Shown here in pieces: positions 44,521 through 53,259 of a stretch of DNA of 64,000 nt (positions are counted from its first letter, which is position 1; each line of letters opens with the position of its first letter). Source of the stretch: Enterobacter kobei. Its GTDB lineage: Bacteria; Pseudomonadota; Gammaproteobacteria; Enterobacterales; Enterobacteriaceae. Made by a program: the position numbers and the translations under genes. The stretch is taken from positions 2,046,001 to 2,110,000 of the forward strand of contig NZ_AP024590.1 in assembly GCF_018323985.1 (NCBI RefSeq). The letters run 5' to 3'. A model generated the notes under the pieces. That model saw nothing but the letters and a program-made list of their open reading frames with translations. It ran no database searches and was not told the origin of the DNA.

Positions 44521-45054
44521 GTTGTGGTAGGTTGCGCTCTTACTGACTTCTGAGTACGACTCAGACTTTTGGTGCACAGAGCGTGCAGGGGGCGGCCAGT
44601 CGCCGCCGCCCCCTGCACCCCCAGGCTCCCGGCCTGCAGGGAACGCCTCAGCGATTTTCAGCCGGACTCCCCACACTTCACGATTTCTAAAAAACATCAC
44701 TCACAGCTTCCTGTAAGTTCAAATAAAACTAAAGCCACTCATTTGTCTTATAAAAAATAAAGATATTAACGCGAGGGGTTGAGTCCCCGCTGAAACCGGC
44801 GAGCCGGAGGCCGGATGACAAGGGCTGGCCGCCAGGGATGGCGGCCAGAGGCGAAATGAGGCAGGAGGCCGAATCGAGCCGACCGCGGGCAGACGGGCGG
44901 GAGGTGAGCGCAGTGCGCAGCACCGGTTTCTTTGCGGGGCCGCGGGGATTGCTAAGGGGGCCGCGGTGGCCCCCTTAGCACGTTCACCGTCAGCGGCGTC
45001 ACGCCTGACACTAAACCCAAAGTGAACGGAACCTTCCACCGAACGGAACCTTCC
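44521..45054 (+). repeat. Long hairpin-rich dispersed repeat, copy 3
   Basis: Third copy of the repeat described at 25397, in the same orientation and almost the same length. The 3' block from CGCGAGGGGTTGAGTCCCC onward is nearly identical to copy 1. It differs in the small dyads (the CTGGCCGCCAGGGATGGCGGCCAG version here carries a CAGGGA loop) and in the AT-rich centre. The tail repeats GAACGGAACCTTCCAC twice. It fills the gap between the chemoreceptor and the sigma-28-controlled unknown gene. Confidence 0.9.
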
Positions 45055-45124
45055 ACAGAACCAAACAGAACACACCCACTGAACCCTGCCAAATGTTATC
45101 TGCATCAAGTCCTCAATATATATG

Positions 45125-45151
45125 CTTAATGTTTCACCTCCCCCCGCCGAT
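45125..45151 (+). promoter_or_regulatory. Sigma-28 (FliA) promoter of the 473-residue protein gene
   Basis: TAATGTTT, 11 bp, GCCGATAA: 15 of 16 consensus positions with exact spacing, 32 bp before the ATG. It is the best FliA match in the window. Confidence 0.9.
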
Positions 45152-45183
45152 AACCGAATTACGTCATGAAATGAGGGAATATC

Positions 45184-46605
45184 ATGCAAGTCCGGTCACC
45201 ATTGTCCACCACCATCAACAGCCTGCTGGCGCCGCGCGTGCAGCCTCTTCAGGCCACGCAGAATAAATCCGCCGCGGCGGCCCCGCCGTCCGCTATCGTC
45301 TCGCTGAACAACGCCAACGTGCTGCCTGCGGTCTACAGTCTGAACCCGGCGAAAACCATCAACACCGCCGGGCTGGAGTACAGCCAGCTCAGCATTCAGA
45401 TGAGCGCTAACGTGCGCGGTCCACAGGCGAATGCCTTCCAGGGGCTTGGCAAAGCGCTGCTGGAGGGACTTAAAGATCATCCAAACGGCGTGACCTTATC
45501 GGCAGTGGCTGAAACCGAAGACGCGCAGGCGCGTCAGCCGGATCGTGCGGTCGCGCTCACTATCACCACCGCGTCCGGAATTAACGTCAGCCTCGGCATG
45601 ACGCGCAACCAGAACGGTCTGGCGGTGGAGCTGAAAACCTCAGGCGGTGAATTAAGCGAAGAAGAAACCGCCGCCATCGCCGGTTTAGCGGGCGCTTTCC
45701 AGAGCGCGCTTGATGGATTGTCTGCCGACACGCCGTCGCTTAACGTTCAGGGGCTGATGAATTTTGACAGCACGCTGCTGAAAGCTGTCGATCTGCAGAC
45801 GGATGTGCGTAAGGACACCGACTCGCTCCAGTCGCTGAAATTCCATGCTGACAACAGCGCCCGCGCCATGAGCTACAAAACCGACGAGGTGGCGTTTGAA
45901 CTGAGCACCGATCTGTCGCACCCGGAAACGGTGGGCAGCTATGGACAACAACAGCAGGCGCTTGCCAGCTGGGCCAGCCAGCTTGACAGCGCCCGTACAC
46001 GCGGGCAGGGCGATAAAAATCTTATCGATATGTTCAAAAATAGCTTTATGGCGCTGAACAGTCAGTACGGTTCAAATGAAACAGACAATCGCCTTAATAT
46101 TATTACGCGTACTACCGATAATATCGTGCAGGAGAATTTAAGCGGACTGGCAGATTATTCTGCGAATTTTAAACAGGCCGATAAATCACCGAATCCATTA
46201 CGTAAAGATGAACGCGATAGTTTTGCTTATTCTTCTTCGCAGCGCACAGAACGCGAAAATGCTTATAATCTGTCGCAGAAAACGACGTCGCATTTGCAGG
46301 CCAGTTATCACCAGCCGCTGGATAAAACCCTGCCGCTGGCATTAACGCTTGAAGCTTCATCACAAAACTACAGTTATCATCAAATTGACGACAGCAGTTC
46401 CACTGGCACCGCGCTGGCCTTTAATGATAAAGGTGAAGTGAAATCTGTCACCAATACCGCTGAAAAGCATAATGTCGAGACGGTGAAGAAATACAATGCC
46501 GGGCGTCTGATTGAAGAATCCCGCACACCTTATGATGATGAACAGACCAGTAGCCGCGCGCTGATTGTTGACAGCCTCAAGGTTGATCATCACAGCGGCA
46601 GATAA
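45184..46605 (+). CDS. Unrecognised protein of the flagellar (sigma-28) regulon
   Basis: Protein of 473 residues I cannot assign. It has no signal peptide or membrane helix. It is rich in Ser, Ala, Gln, Asn and Thr, as are exported flagellar or secreted structural proteins. Residues about 60-190 contain regular beta-type stretches (LTITTASGINVSLGMTRNQNGLAVELKTSGG), and residues 340-440 are polar and low in complexity. GAGGG precedes the ATG. It is monocistronic, with a strong sigma-28 promoter and its own terminator. Codon use in the last third (46000-46500) is more AT-rich than neighbours, hinting at transfer or fast evolution. Confidence 0.8.
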   Translation: MQVRSPLSTTINSLLAPRVQPLQATQNKSAAAAPPSAIVSLNNANVLPAVYSLNPAKTINTAGLEYSQLSIQMSANVRGPQANAFQGLGKALLEGLKDHPNGVTLSAVAETEDAQARQPDRAVALTITTASGINVSLGMTRNQNGLAVELKTSGGELSEEETAAIAGLAGAFQSALDGLSADTPSLNVQGLMNFDSTLLKAVDLQTDVRKDTDSLQSLKFHADNSARAMSYKTDEVAFELSTDLSHPETVGSYGQQQQALASWASQLDSARTRGQGDKNLIDMFKNSFMALNSQYGSNETDNRLNIITRTTDNIVQENLSGLADYSANFKQADKSPNPLRKDERDSFAYSSSQRTERENAYNLSQKTTSHLQASYHQPLDKTLPLALTLEASSQNYSYHQIDDSSSTGTALAFNDKGEVKSVTNTAEKHNVETVKKYNAGRLIEESRTPYDDEQTSSRALIVDSLKVDHHSGR

Positions 46606-46623
46606 CGGTTCTGCCTCCTTGTC

Positions 46624-46651
46624 AAAGCCACGCCTGTGCGTGGCTTTTTTT
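46624..46651 (+). terminator. Terminator after the 473-residue protein gene
   Basis: AAAGCCACGC-CTGT-GCGTGGC followed by seven T. Confidence 0.93.
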
Positions 46652-46875
46652 ATGTAAAAAAAACGTCTGTCGTAGTGCAATAATTATATATAAGCGCTAA
46701 CGTTTGAATAATGATGTGATAATTACTTTACGCGCCTTAGATGATGCTGGAATAAATTTACATACAACTAAAGTATGATATTAATTTATTTTTCCGCGAA
46801 ATTTTAAGTCTGGTGTATTGAATTAAACCTGGTCATATTGCCGCAATAAATTAATGAAAAGCTCATCTCTGGTAT

Positions 46876-46888
46876 AAGGATATAAGGA
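46876..46888 (+). promoter_or_regulatory. Tandem AAGGA motifs at the pgaA ribosome-binding site (CsrA-type)
   Basis: AAGGA at 46876-46880 and again at 46884-46888, the second serving as the Shine-Dalgarno sequence of pgaA. CsrA binds A(N)GGA motifs and represses pgaA translation in E. coli. The 46652-46893 leader is AT-rich and without another gene. Confidence 0.5.
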
Positions 46889-46893
46889 CAGTT

Positions 46894-49356
46894 ATGTTCA
46901 GTATTCGACGACGTGAAAATTGCGTAAAACGCTTAAGCCCCGGAACCTGTTTATTTACAGCAAGTATGCTGTTTCCGGTTTTCGCCTGGGCTGAAACCCC
47001 GGTCTACGACGCGCTCATTATTCAGGCTCGCAGCGGAGACAGTGCGCCCTTACTGAATTATCTCAAACAGCAGGAAACCGAGGCACGCCTGACGCCCGGC
47101 CAGGTCGCAGACTGGCTTCAGGTGTCGGCCTGGTCGGATAACGATGCGCAAACCCTCGCCATCTGGGAACGCTATCGCGACAACATGGCGATCCCGGCCC
47201 GCGGGCAACTGGCGGTGGCGCGGGCGCTGCGCAACCAGAAAAAATGGGATGCGTCGCTGGCAGTATGGGACAACGTGCTGCGGGAGATGCCGGATGACAA
47301 GGATGCGCGTGCTGGCTGGATCATGACGCTGGCGGATGCCCGTCGTAACCAGGAAGCCATCACCCAGGCTACCGCATGGGCGAAAAGTACGCCGGGGCCG
47401 GAGAGCGATGCGGTGCTGGCCTACGTTTATCATGCTCAGGGAAAAAACTGGGACGCGCTGCTGGCGGCGAGTCGCGCCCAGGCGCTGGATCCGCAGAACA
47501 AAAGCGTTCAGCCGACGTTGCTGGCGGCGATGTCGGCGAACCGTATTGCCGGTCCGGCGCTCGAGCTGTCGGAAGCCAGTAAACAGCCTGACGCCCTGGC
47601 GCGACGGCTGGAGCTGGACGCTGCGGCCCAGACGGTGCGCACGTCCTTCACGCCAACGCGCAACGAGGACGAGCGTTTCCTGGTGGCGGATAAAGCACTG
47701 GCCCGCTATGACGCGCTGATTGCCGCCTGGCAGGACAATCCGCAGGCGGCAGGGGATTTGCGGCGCGCCCGGATCGATCGTCTTGGCGCGCTGGTGATCC
47801 GCAAACGCACCGCTGAAGCCATCCGCGAATACGAGTCGCTCATGGCCGACGGCAAGCCCGTACCCGACTATGCGAAGCGCTGGATCGCGTCGGCGTGGCT
47901 GACCGAAGAGCAGCCCGATAAAGCTGAAGCCATGCTGGAACAGATCTACTTCCCCCGCGGTCCGCTGCCGGTGACCCCGCTCACCAGCGACGATGAGCAG
48001 GAGCTGTTCTACGCCCGCCTTGATAATAACCATTTCGAAGAAGCAAAAGCGCAGGTGGATACGCTGATCAAAGACAGCCCTTACCTGAAGCGGGTCTACG
48101 GCTCGCCGACGCCGCAGCCGAACGATAACTGGCTGCTTGGTCAGACGCTGCTGACCGAATATGAGATTGCCACCAACGATCTCCCTGCCGCCGAAACCCA
48201 CGCCGAAAGGCTGGCGCGCACCGGTTCAGGCAACCAGGCGCTGCGCATCACCTACGCTGCCGTATTGCTGGCACGCGGCCTGCCGCGCGAATCAGAGCGC
48301 GAACTGAAACTCGCAGAGGTGATCGAGCCGAGCAACCTTGCGCTGGAGCGGCAGCAGGCTGCCACCGCGCTGGAATTGCAGGAGTGGCACCAGGCGAAGG
48401 AACTGACGGCAGACGTGATGGCCCGCAGCCCGGACGATGCCGCCAGCCTGCGTCTGAAACGCATCCTCGATGTGCACGAAAAAGCCGAGCTGCGCATCAG
48501 CGGCGGGCAGGGCATCGATTCCGACAGCCCGATCAGCGGCCAGCATGATTTCACCCTTAACTCTGCGCTCTACAGCCCGCCGATCAACGACAACTGGCGC
48601 GTGTTCACCGGCTTCAACTTTGCTACCGGCGAGTTTGAAGAAGGGAAGGGGATCAGCCGGGATATTGCCGCAGGCGTCGAATGGACCTCTCGTAACAACT
48701 GGGCGGAACTTGAGATCTCCGGTCGCAACTATGGTGACGGACAAAAGATCGGCGGTCGCTTTTCCGGCTGGCACGATTTTAATGACAACTGGCGCATCGG
48801 CGGCTCTGCGGAACGGCTGTCGCGCAATACGCCGCTGCGCGCCCTGCGTAATGGCGTCAGTGCGGACGGCGGCGATCTCTGGCTGCGCTGGTACAAAAAC
48901 GAACGCCGTGAATATGCCGTTTCGGTGTCCGCCGCCCATTTCTCCGATGGCAACGATCGCCTCGAATACAGCCTCAGCGGTAAAGAGCGCCTGTGGACCA
49001 CGCCGCGCTTCACCCTTGATTTTACGCCGGGGCTGAGCGGCAGCCATAACACCAAAGAGGACGTGCCTTATTACAACCCGGAGCGGGACTTCTCCCTGGC
49101 ACCGGGCCTCAGCGCGGAGCATGTGATCTATCGCCACTACGACACCGTATGGAAACAGCAGTTTCAGGCCGGGGCAGGGCGCTACTGGCAGAAAGGCCAG
49201 TCCAGCGGCGCTATCACCCAGTTCGGTTACGGGCAGCGGGTGCAATGGAATAACGTGGTGGATGCCGGGGTGATGCTCACCTGGGATAAGCGTCCCTACG
49301 ATGGTAAGCGGGAGCGCAACATTGCCCTCGCTTTTGATTTGAATGTCAGGTTTTGA
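46894..49356 (+). CDS. pgaA: Poly-beta-1,6-N-acetylglucosamine export porin PgaA
   Basis: Outer-membrane protein of 820 residues that exports the biofilm polysaccharide PNAG. The signal peptide ends at ...VFAWA|ET (residue 33). The N-terminal half (to about residue 515) is a TPR superhelix in the periplasm and the C-terminal half is a 16-strand beta barrel ending ...ALAFDLNVRF. It aligns along its length with E. coli PgaA. It is the first gene of pgaABCD, nine bases before pgaB. Confidence 0.95.
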   Translation: MFSIRRRENCVKRLSPGTCLFTASMLFPVFAWAETPVYDALIIQARSGDSAPLLNYLKQQETEARLTPGQVADWLQVSAWSDNDAQTLAIWERYRDNMAIPARGQLAVARALRNQKKWDASLAVWDNVLREMPDDKDARAGWIMTLADARRNQEAITQATAWAKSTPGPESDAVLAYVYHAQGKNWDALLAASRAQALDPQNKSVQPTLLAAMSANRIAGPALELSEASKQPDALARRLELDAAAQTVRTSFTPTRNEDERFLVADKALARYDALIAAWQDNPQAAGDLRRARIDRLGALVIRKRTAEAIREYESLMADGKPVPDYAKRWIASAWLTEEQPDKAEAMLEQIYFPRGPLPVTPLTSDDEQELFYARLDNNHFEEAKAQVDTLIKDSPYLKRVYGSPTPQPNDNWLLGQTLLTEYEIATNDLPAAETHAERLARTGSGNQALRITYAAVLLARGLPRESERELKLAEVIEPSNLALERQQAATALELQEWHQAKELTADVMARSPDDAASLRLKRILDVHEKAELRISGGQGIDSDSPISGQHDFTLNSALYSPPINDNWRVFTGFNFATGEFEEGKGISRDIAAGVEWTSRNNWAELEISGRNYGDGQKIGGRFSGWHDFNDNWRIGGSAERLSRNTPLRALRNGVSADGGDLWLRWYKNERREYAVSVSAAHFSDGNDRLEYSLSGKERLWTTPRFTLDFTPGLSGSHNTKEDVPYYNPERDFSLAPGLSAEHVIYRHYDTVWKQQFQAGAGRYWQKGQSSGAITQFGYGQRVQWNNVVDAGVMLTWDKRPYDGKRERNIALAFDLNVRF

Positions 49357-49365
49357 GGACGTTTC

Positions 49366-51381
49366 ATGTTTAGACGATGGCTGTACGCCGGGATCATACT
49401 TGCGGGTTTACTCCTGATCACTGCGTGCGGGAGCGCCGAGACGCCCCGCTATGTTCCCCCCGCCGACCGGGTACCGCTGAATGCGGATCACGCCTGGCCG
49501 AAAAACAGTTTCCTCGTACTGGGGTATCACGATGTGGAAGATGACGCCGCGGATCAGCGTTATCTGTCGGTGCGCACCAGCGCGCTGAACGATCAGTTGG
49601 CCTGGCTGCGCGACAATGGCTATCACCCCATCAGCGTGCAGCAGATTGTGGATGCGCACGCCGGGAAGATCGTCCTGCCGGAAAAAGCCGTGCTGTTAAC
49701 CTTCGACGACGGTTACAGCAGTTTTTATACCCGTGTCTGGCCGCTGCTGGAGCGTTATAAGTTCCCGGCGCTATGGGCACCGGTGGGCAGTTGGGTGGAC
49801 GCCCCGGCGGATCAGCCCGTGGATTTCGGCGGCCTGAAAACCGCGCGCGATAAATTCGCCACCTGGGAGATGGTGCGCGAGGTCAGCAAGTCGCCGCTGG
49901 TGGAGATTGGCGCGCATACCTGGGCATCGCACTACGGCGTGCAGGCAAACCCGCAGGGCAGCAAAGAGCCGGCGGTGGCGAACCGCTTATATGACAAAAA
50001 TACCGGTCAGTACGAAACCGATGCGCAGTATGAGGCGCGCATTAATGCCGATCTGGATCGGGTGACCAAAAAAATCACTGAGGTGACCGGCAAAGCGCCG
50101 CGCGCCTGGGTCTGGCCTTATGGTGCGGCCAACGGCACCACACTGAAACTGGCGCGCCAGCATGGTTATGAGATGGCCTTTACCCTTAATCCGGGTCTTG
50201 CCAATGCCGCCAGGCTCGACGATGTGCCGCGCATTCTCATCTCCGACAATCCCTCGCTGCGTAACTTCGCAAGCCAGGTCGCCCAGGTGCGCGAGGAGCA
50301 GACGATGCGCGTGATGCATATCGATCTGGATTACGTTTATGACAAGGATCCGGTGCAGCAGCGCAAAAACATCGACAAGCTGATCCAGCGCGTTTACGAC
50401 ATGCGCATCACGCACGTCTTTTTACAGGCGTACGCCGATCCCGAGGGCGATGGCAATATCCGCGAGCTCTATTTCTCTAACCGCTGGCTGCCGATGCGCG
50501 CCGATCTGTTCAACTTTATCGCCTGGCAGTTGCAGACCCGTGGCGGCGTGAACGTCTATGCGTGGATGCCGGTGCTGGCCTTCGATCTGGATGACGCTGT
50601 GCCGCGCGTTGCCGCCTGGTCGCCGGACAGCGGACGGGCAGCGGTGGATCGTCAGCATTATGTGCGGCTGTCGCCCTGGAGTCCGGTGGCGCGCCAGCGC
50701 ATTAATGACATCTATGAGGATCTGGCCCGTCACGCCTCGTTCCACGGCATTCTGTTCCACGATGACGCCATGCTGACCGACTTCGAAGATGCCTCACCGG
50801 ATGCGCTGCGAGCCTACCAGGCCGCCGGATTCCCCGCCAGCATCGCGGAGATCCGCCGCGATCCGCAAACGCTGGAACGCTGGACGCGCTTCAAGAGCCA
50901 GGCGCTGATCGACTTCACGAAACAGCTGACGGAAACCGTGCGGGCGATCCGTGGCCCGCAGGTGAAGACCGCGCGCAACATCTACGCCATGCCGGTGCTC
51001 GATCCGGCCAGCGAAGCCTGGTTTGCGCAAAACCTGAATGACTTCCTCAGCACTTACGACTGGACCGCGCCGATGGCGATGCCGTTGATGGAGAACGTGC
51101 CGCCGGAGCAGGCCGATGCCTGGCTCGACAGCCTCGTAAACCGCGTGGCCCGCATTCCCGGTGCGCTGGATAAAACCGTCTTTGAGCTACAGGCGCGTGA
51201 CTGGCGGAAAACCGGCGAGCACGCCGACATCAGCGGCGAGCAGCTGGCTCACTGGATGCGGCAACTGAAGCTCAGCGGTGCAAAAAACTATGGCTATTAT
51301 CCCGACGATTTCATTAACGATCACCCTGAAATGTCGGCAATACGCCCCACTTTCTCCTCTTACTGGTATCCGCAAAAATGA
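49366..51381 (+). CDS. pgaB: PNAG N-deacetylase lipoprotein PgaB
   Basis: Outer-membrane lipoprotein (LLLITAC, Cys21) of 671 residues. The N-terminal CE4 deacetylase domain shows the metal and catalytic motifs VLGYHDVEDD, LLTFDDGYSS and IGAHTWASHY. The C-terminal GH13-like domain (from about residue 310, VMHIDLDYVYDKDP; FLQAYADPEGDG; GILFHDDAML) binds and cleaves the partly deacetylated polymer. Partial deacetylation is required for export through PgaA. It overlaps pgaC by four bases. Confidence 0.96.
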   Translation: MFRRWLYAGIILAGLLLITACGSAETPRYVPPADRVPLNADHAWPKNSFLVLGYHDVEDDAADQRYLSVRTSALNDQLAWLRDNGYHPISVQQIVDAHAGKIVLPEKAVLLTFDDGYSSFYTRVWPLLERYKFPALWAPVGSWVDAPADQPVDFGGLKTARDKFATWEMVREVSKSPLVEIGAHTWASHYGVQANPQGSKEPAVANRLYDKNTGQYETDAQYEARINADLDRVTKKITEVTGKAPRAWVWPYGAANGTTLKLARQHGYEMAFTLNPGLANAARLDDVPRILISDNPSLRNFASQVAQVREEQTMRVMHIDLDYVYDKDPVQQRKNIDKLIQRVYDMRITHVFLQAYADPEGDGNIRELYFSNRWLPMRADLFNFIAWQLQTRGGVNVYAWMPVLAFDLDDAVPRVAAWSPDSGRAAVDRQHYVRLSPWSPVARQRINDIYEDLARHASFHGILFHDDAMLTDFEDASPDALRAYQAAGFPASIAEIRRDPQTLERWTRFKSQALIDFTKQLTETVRAIRGPQVKTARNIYAMPVLDPASEAWFAQNLNDFLSTYDWTAPMAMPLMENVPPEQADAWLDSLVNRVARIPGALDKTVFELQARDWRKTGEHADISGEQLAHWMRQLKLSGAKNYGYYPDDFINDHPEMSAIRPTFSSYWYPQK

Positions 51382-52712
51382 CCGATCGCATCGTCGCGTT
51401 TCTGATCCTTTGCCTGATGTTCAGCTTCCCGCTGGGCGTGGCTGCCATTTTCACGGGGGAAGTGATCCTCAATTTCGTGTTTTTCTGGCCGCTGTTTATG
51501 TCCGCGCTGTGGATCAGCGGCGGGCTGTACTTCTGGTTCTACCGTGAGCGGCACTGGCCGTGGGGCAAAGGAACGCCCGCGCCTGAACTGCCGGGTAACC
51601 CGCTGATTTCCATACTCATCCCTTGCTATAACGAAGGGCTGAACGCGCGGGAAACCATCGAGGCGGCACTGGCGCAGCGCTATCAGAACATCGAGGTGAT
51701 CGCCATTAACGACGGCTCGAAAGATAACACCAAAGCGGTGCTGGATGGGCTGGCGGAGGAGTATCCGCGACTGCGGGTGATCCATCTGGCGGAAAACCAG
51801 GGTAAAGCGGTGGCGTTGCAGGCAGGAGCGGCGGCGGCAAACAGCGATTTTCTGGTCTGCATTGACGGCGATGCGCTGCTGGATCGTGACGCTGCCGCTT
51901 ATCTGGTGACGCCGCTGCTGCTCTACCCGCGCGTCGGGGCGGTGACCGGCAACCCACGCATCCGCACCCGCTCCACGCTGATTGGCCGCGTACAGGTCGG
52001 GGAGTTCACCTCGATCATTGGGCTGATTAAACGCACGCAGCGTATCTATGGTCAGGTGTTTACCGTATCCGGCGTGATCGCCGCCTTTCGCCGCCGGGCG
52101 CTGGCGGAAGTGGGTTACTGGAGCCCGGACATGATCACCGAGGACATCGACATCAGCTGGAAGCTGCAACTGCGTCACTGGTCAGTATTTTTTGAACCGC
52201 GTGCGCTGTGCTGGATCCTGATGCCGGAGACGCTGAAAGGCCTGTGGAAGCAACGTCTGCGCTGGGCGCAGGGCGGCGCAGAGGTGTTTATCGTCAACAT
52301 GCGTCGCCTGTGGGCCTGGGAGTATCGTCGCATGTGGCCGCTGTTTCTGGAGTTTTGCTTATCGACGATTTGGGCCTTCGCCTATGCGATCAGCATTTTG
52401 TTGTTCCTCTTCGGCATGGTGCTGCCTATGCCGGATTCCTTGCATGTTCAACATCTTTTTCCGCCAGCCTTTACCGGGCTGATGCTCGGCGTGGTGTGTC
52501 TGCTGCAGTTTATGGTCAGTCTGCTGATCGAACGGCGTTACGAAAAGGGCATTGCGGCGTCGCTGTTCTGGATCATCTGGTTCCCGGTGGTCTACTGGAT
52601 GTTGAGTTTGTTTACAACCCTGGTGGCTTTCCCGAAGGTCATGCTCGCGCGTAAGCGCAGCAGGGCACGCTGGGTCAGCCCCGATCGCGGTATCGGGAGA
52701 ATCGAACCATGA
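51378..52712 (+). CDS. pgaC: PNAG glycosyltransferase PgaC
   Basis: Inner-membrane processive family 2 glycosyltransferase of 444 residues that polymerises UDP-GlcNAc. Motifs are INDGSKDNTKAV, CIDGDALLD (the D-x-D), MITEDIDISW and the product-binding KQRLRWAQGG. Two N-terminal and several C-terminal membrane helices flank the catalytic domain. It overlaps both neighbours by four bases. With PgaD it forms the c-di-GMP-activated synthase. Confidence 0.97.
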   Translation: MTDRIVAFLILCLMFSFPLGVAAIFTGEVILNFVFFWPLFMSALWISGGLYFWFYRERHWPWGKGTPAPELPGNPLISILIPCYNEGLNARETIEAALAQRYQNIEVIAINDGSKDNTKAVLDGLAEEYPRLRVIHLAENQGKAVALQAGAAAANSDFLVCIDGDALLDRDAAAYLVTPLLLYPRVGAVTGNPRIRTRSTLIGRVQVGEFTSIIGLIKRTQRIYGQVFTVSGVIAAFRRRALAEVGYWSPDMITEDIDISWKLQLRHWSVFFEPRALCWILMPETLKGLWKQRLRWAQGGAEVFIVNMRRLWAWEYRRMWPLFLEFCLSTIWAFAYAISILLFLFGMVLPMPDSLHVQHLFPPAFTGLMLGVVCLLQFMVSLLIERRYEKGIAASLFWIIWFPVVYWMLSLFTTLVAFPKVMLARKRSRARWVSPDRGIGRIEP

Positions 52713-53158
52713 ATCAACCACTGATTTTTACTGAGCAACGGGTCTTTCCCCGCGTGATGGACGCCGTACTGACGCTGGTGGCCTGGCTGGGCTTTTCCTA
52801 TCTGATCTACGCCGGGCTGATGGTTGCGCTTGCTGAATCGCCCTATAGCGGGGTGCGGCCATTTTACAGTACCTACGCGACGATAATGCTGTACATGGCG
52901 GTGGCGCTGCTCATCGGCGCGGTACTGATAGGCTGGGCGAAATACAACCAGCACCGGTTCCGGGTTGAGCGCCGTCGTCGCCGTCCGGGGCTGGAAAAGC
53001 ACGAAGTGGCCGCCAGTTTTTCCATTACCCCGGAACTGGCACTGGAGATGAGTAAAGCGCGGGTACTGACGCTGGCCCATTACGACAGTGGCGCGATTGA
53101 CCGGGTGTACATGGCGAAGCTGCTGGCGGACGAGCCGGAGTATGAGGTTCGGCGGTAG
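52709..53158 (+). CDS. pgaD: PNAG synthase accessory subunit PgaD
   Basis: Small inner-membrane protein of 149 residues with two transmembrane helices (about 24-46 and 63-85) and a basic cytoplasmic segment (RVERRRRRPGLEKHEV). It matches PgaD in position and topology. PgaC and PgaD jointly bind c-di-GMP. Its start overlaps the pgaC end by four bases. Confidence 0.93.
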   Translation: MNQPLIFTEQRVFPRVMDAVLTLVAWLGFSYLIYAGLMVALAESPYSGVRPFYSTYATIMLYMAVALLIGAVLIGWAKYNQHRFRVERRRRRPGLEKHEVAASFSITPELALEMSKARVLTLAHYDSGAIDRVYMAKLLADEPEYEVRR

Positions 53159-53159
53159 C

Positions 53160-53252
53160 GCGTGGCATGATGCCGGGTGGCGGCTGCGCCTTACCCGGCC
53201 TGTAAATCTGCCTAAACCGTAGTCCCGGCAAGCGTGCGCCGCCGGGCGAGAC
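53160..53252. repeat. REP pair (BIME) between pgaD and the sigma-54 activator gene
   Basis: GATGCCGGGTGGCGGCTGCGCC...GGCC and GTCCCGGCAAGCGTGCGCCGCCGGGC, two facing REP palindromes in the gap between convergent genes. Confidence 0.8.
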
Positions 53253-53259
53253 GCTGCTG

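Noticed and set aside
44719..45189. Open frames inside the dispersed repeat (also 25589-25792 and 30199-30543)
   Set aside because: The peptides look alike between copies only because the DNA is repeated. Pro/Ala/Arg-rich translations in several frames, with hairpins throughout, argue for a non-coding element, though expression data would decide.
47050..48201. A 383-codon open frame antisense to pgaA
   Set aside because: Same reason: arginine-rich low-complexity translation opposite a strongly conserved coding strand.
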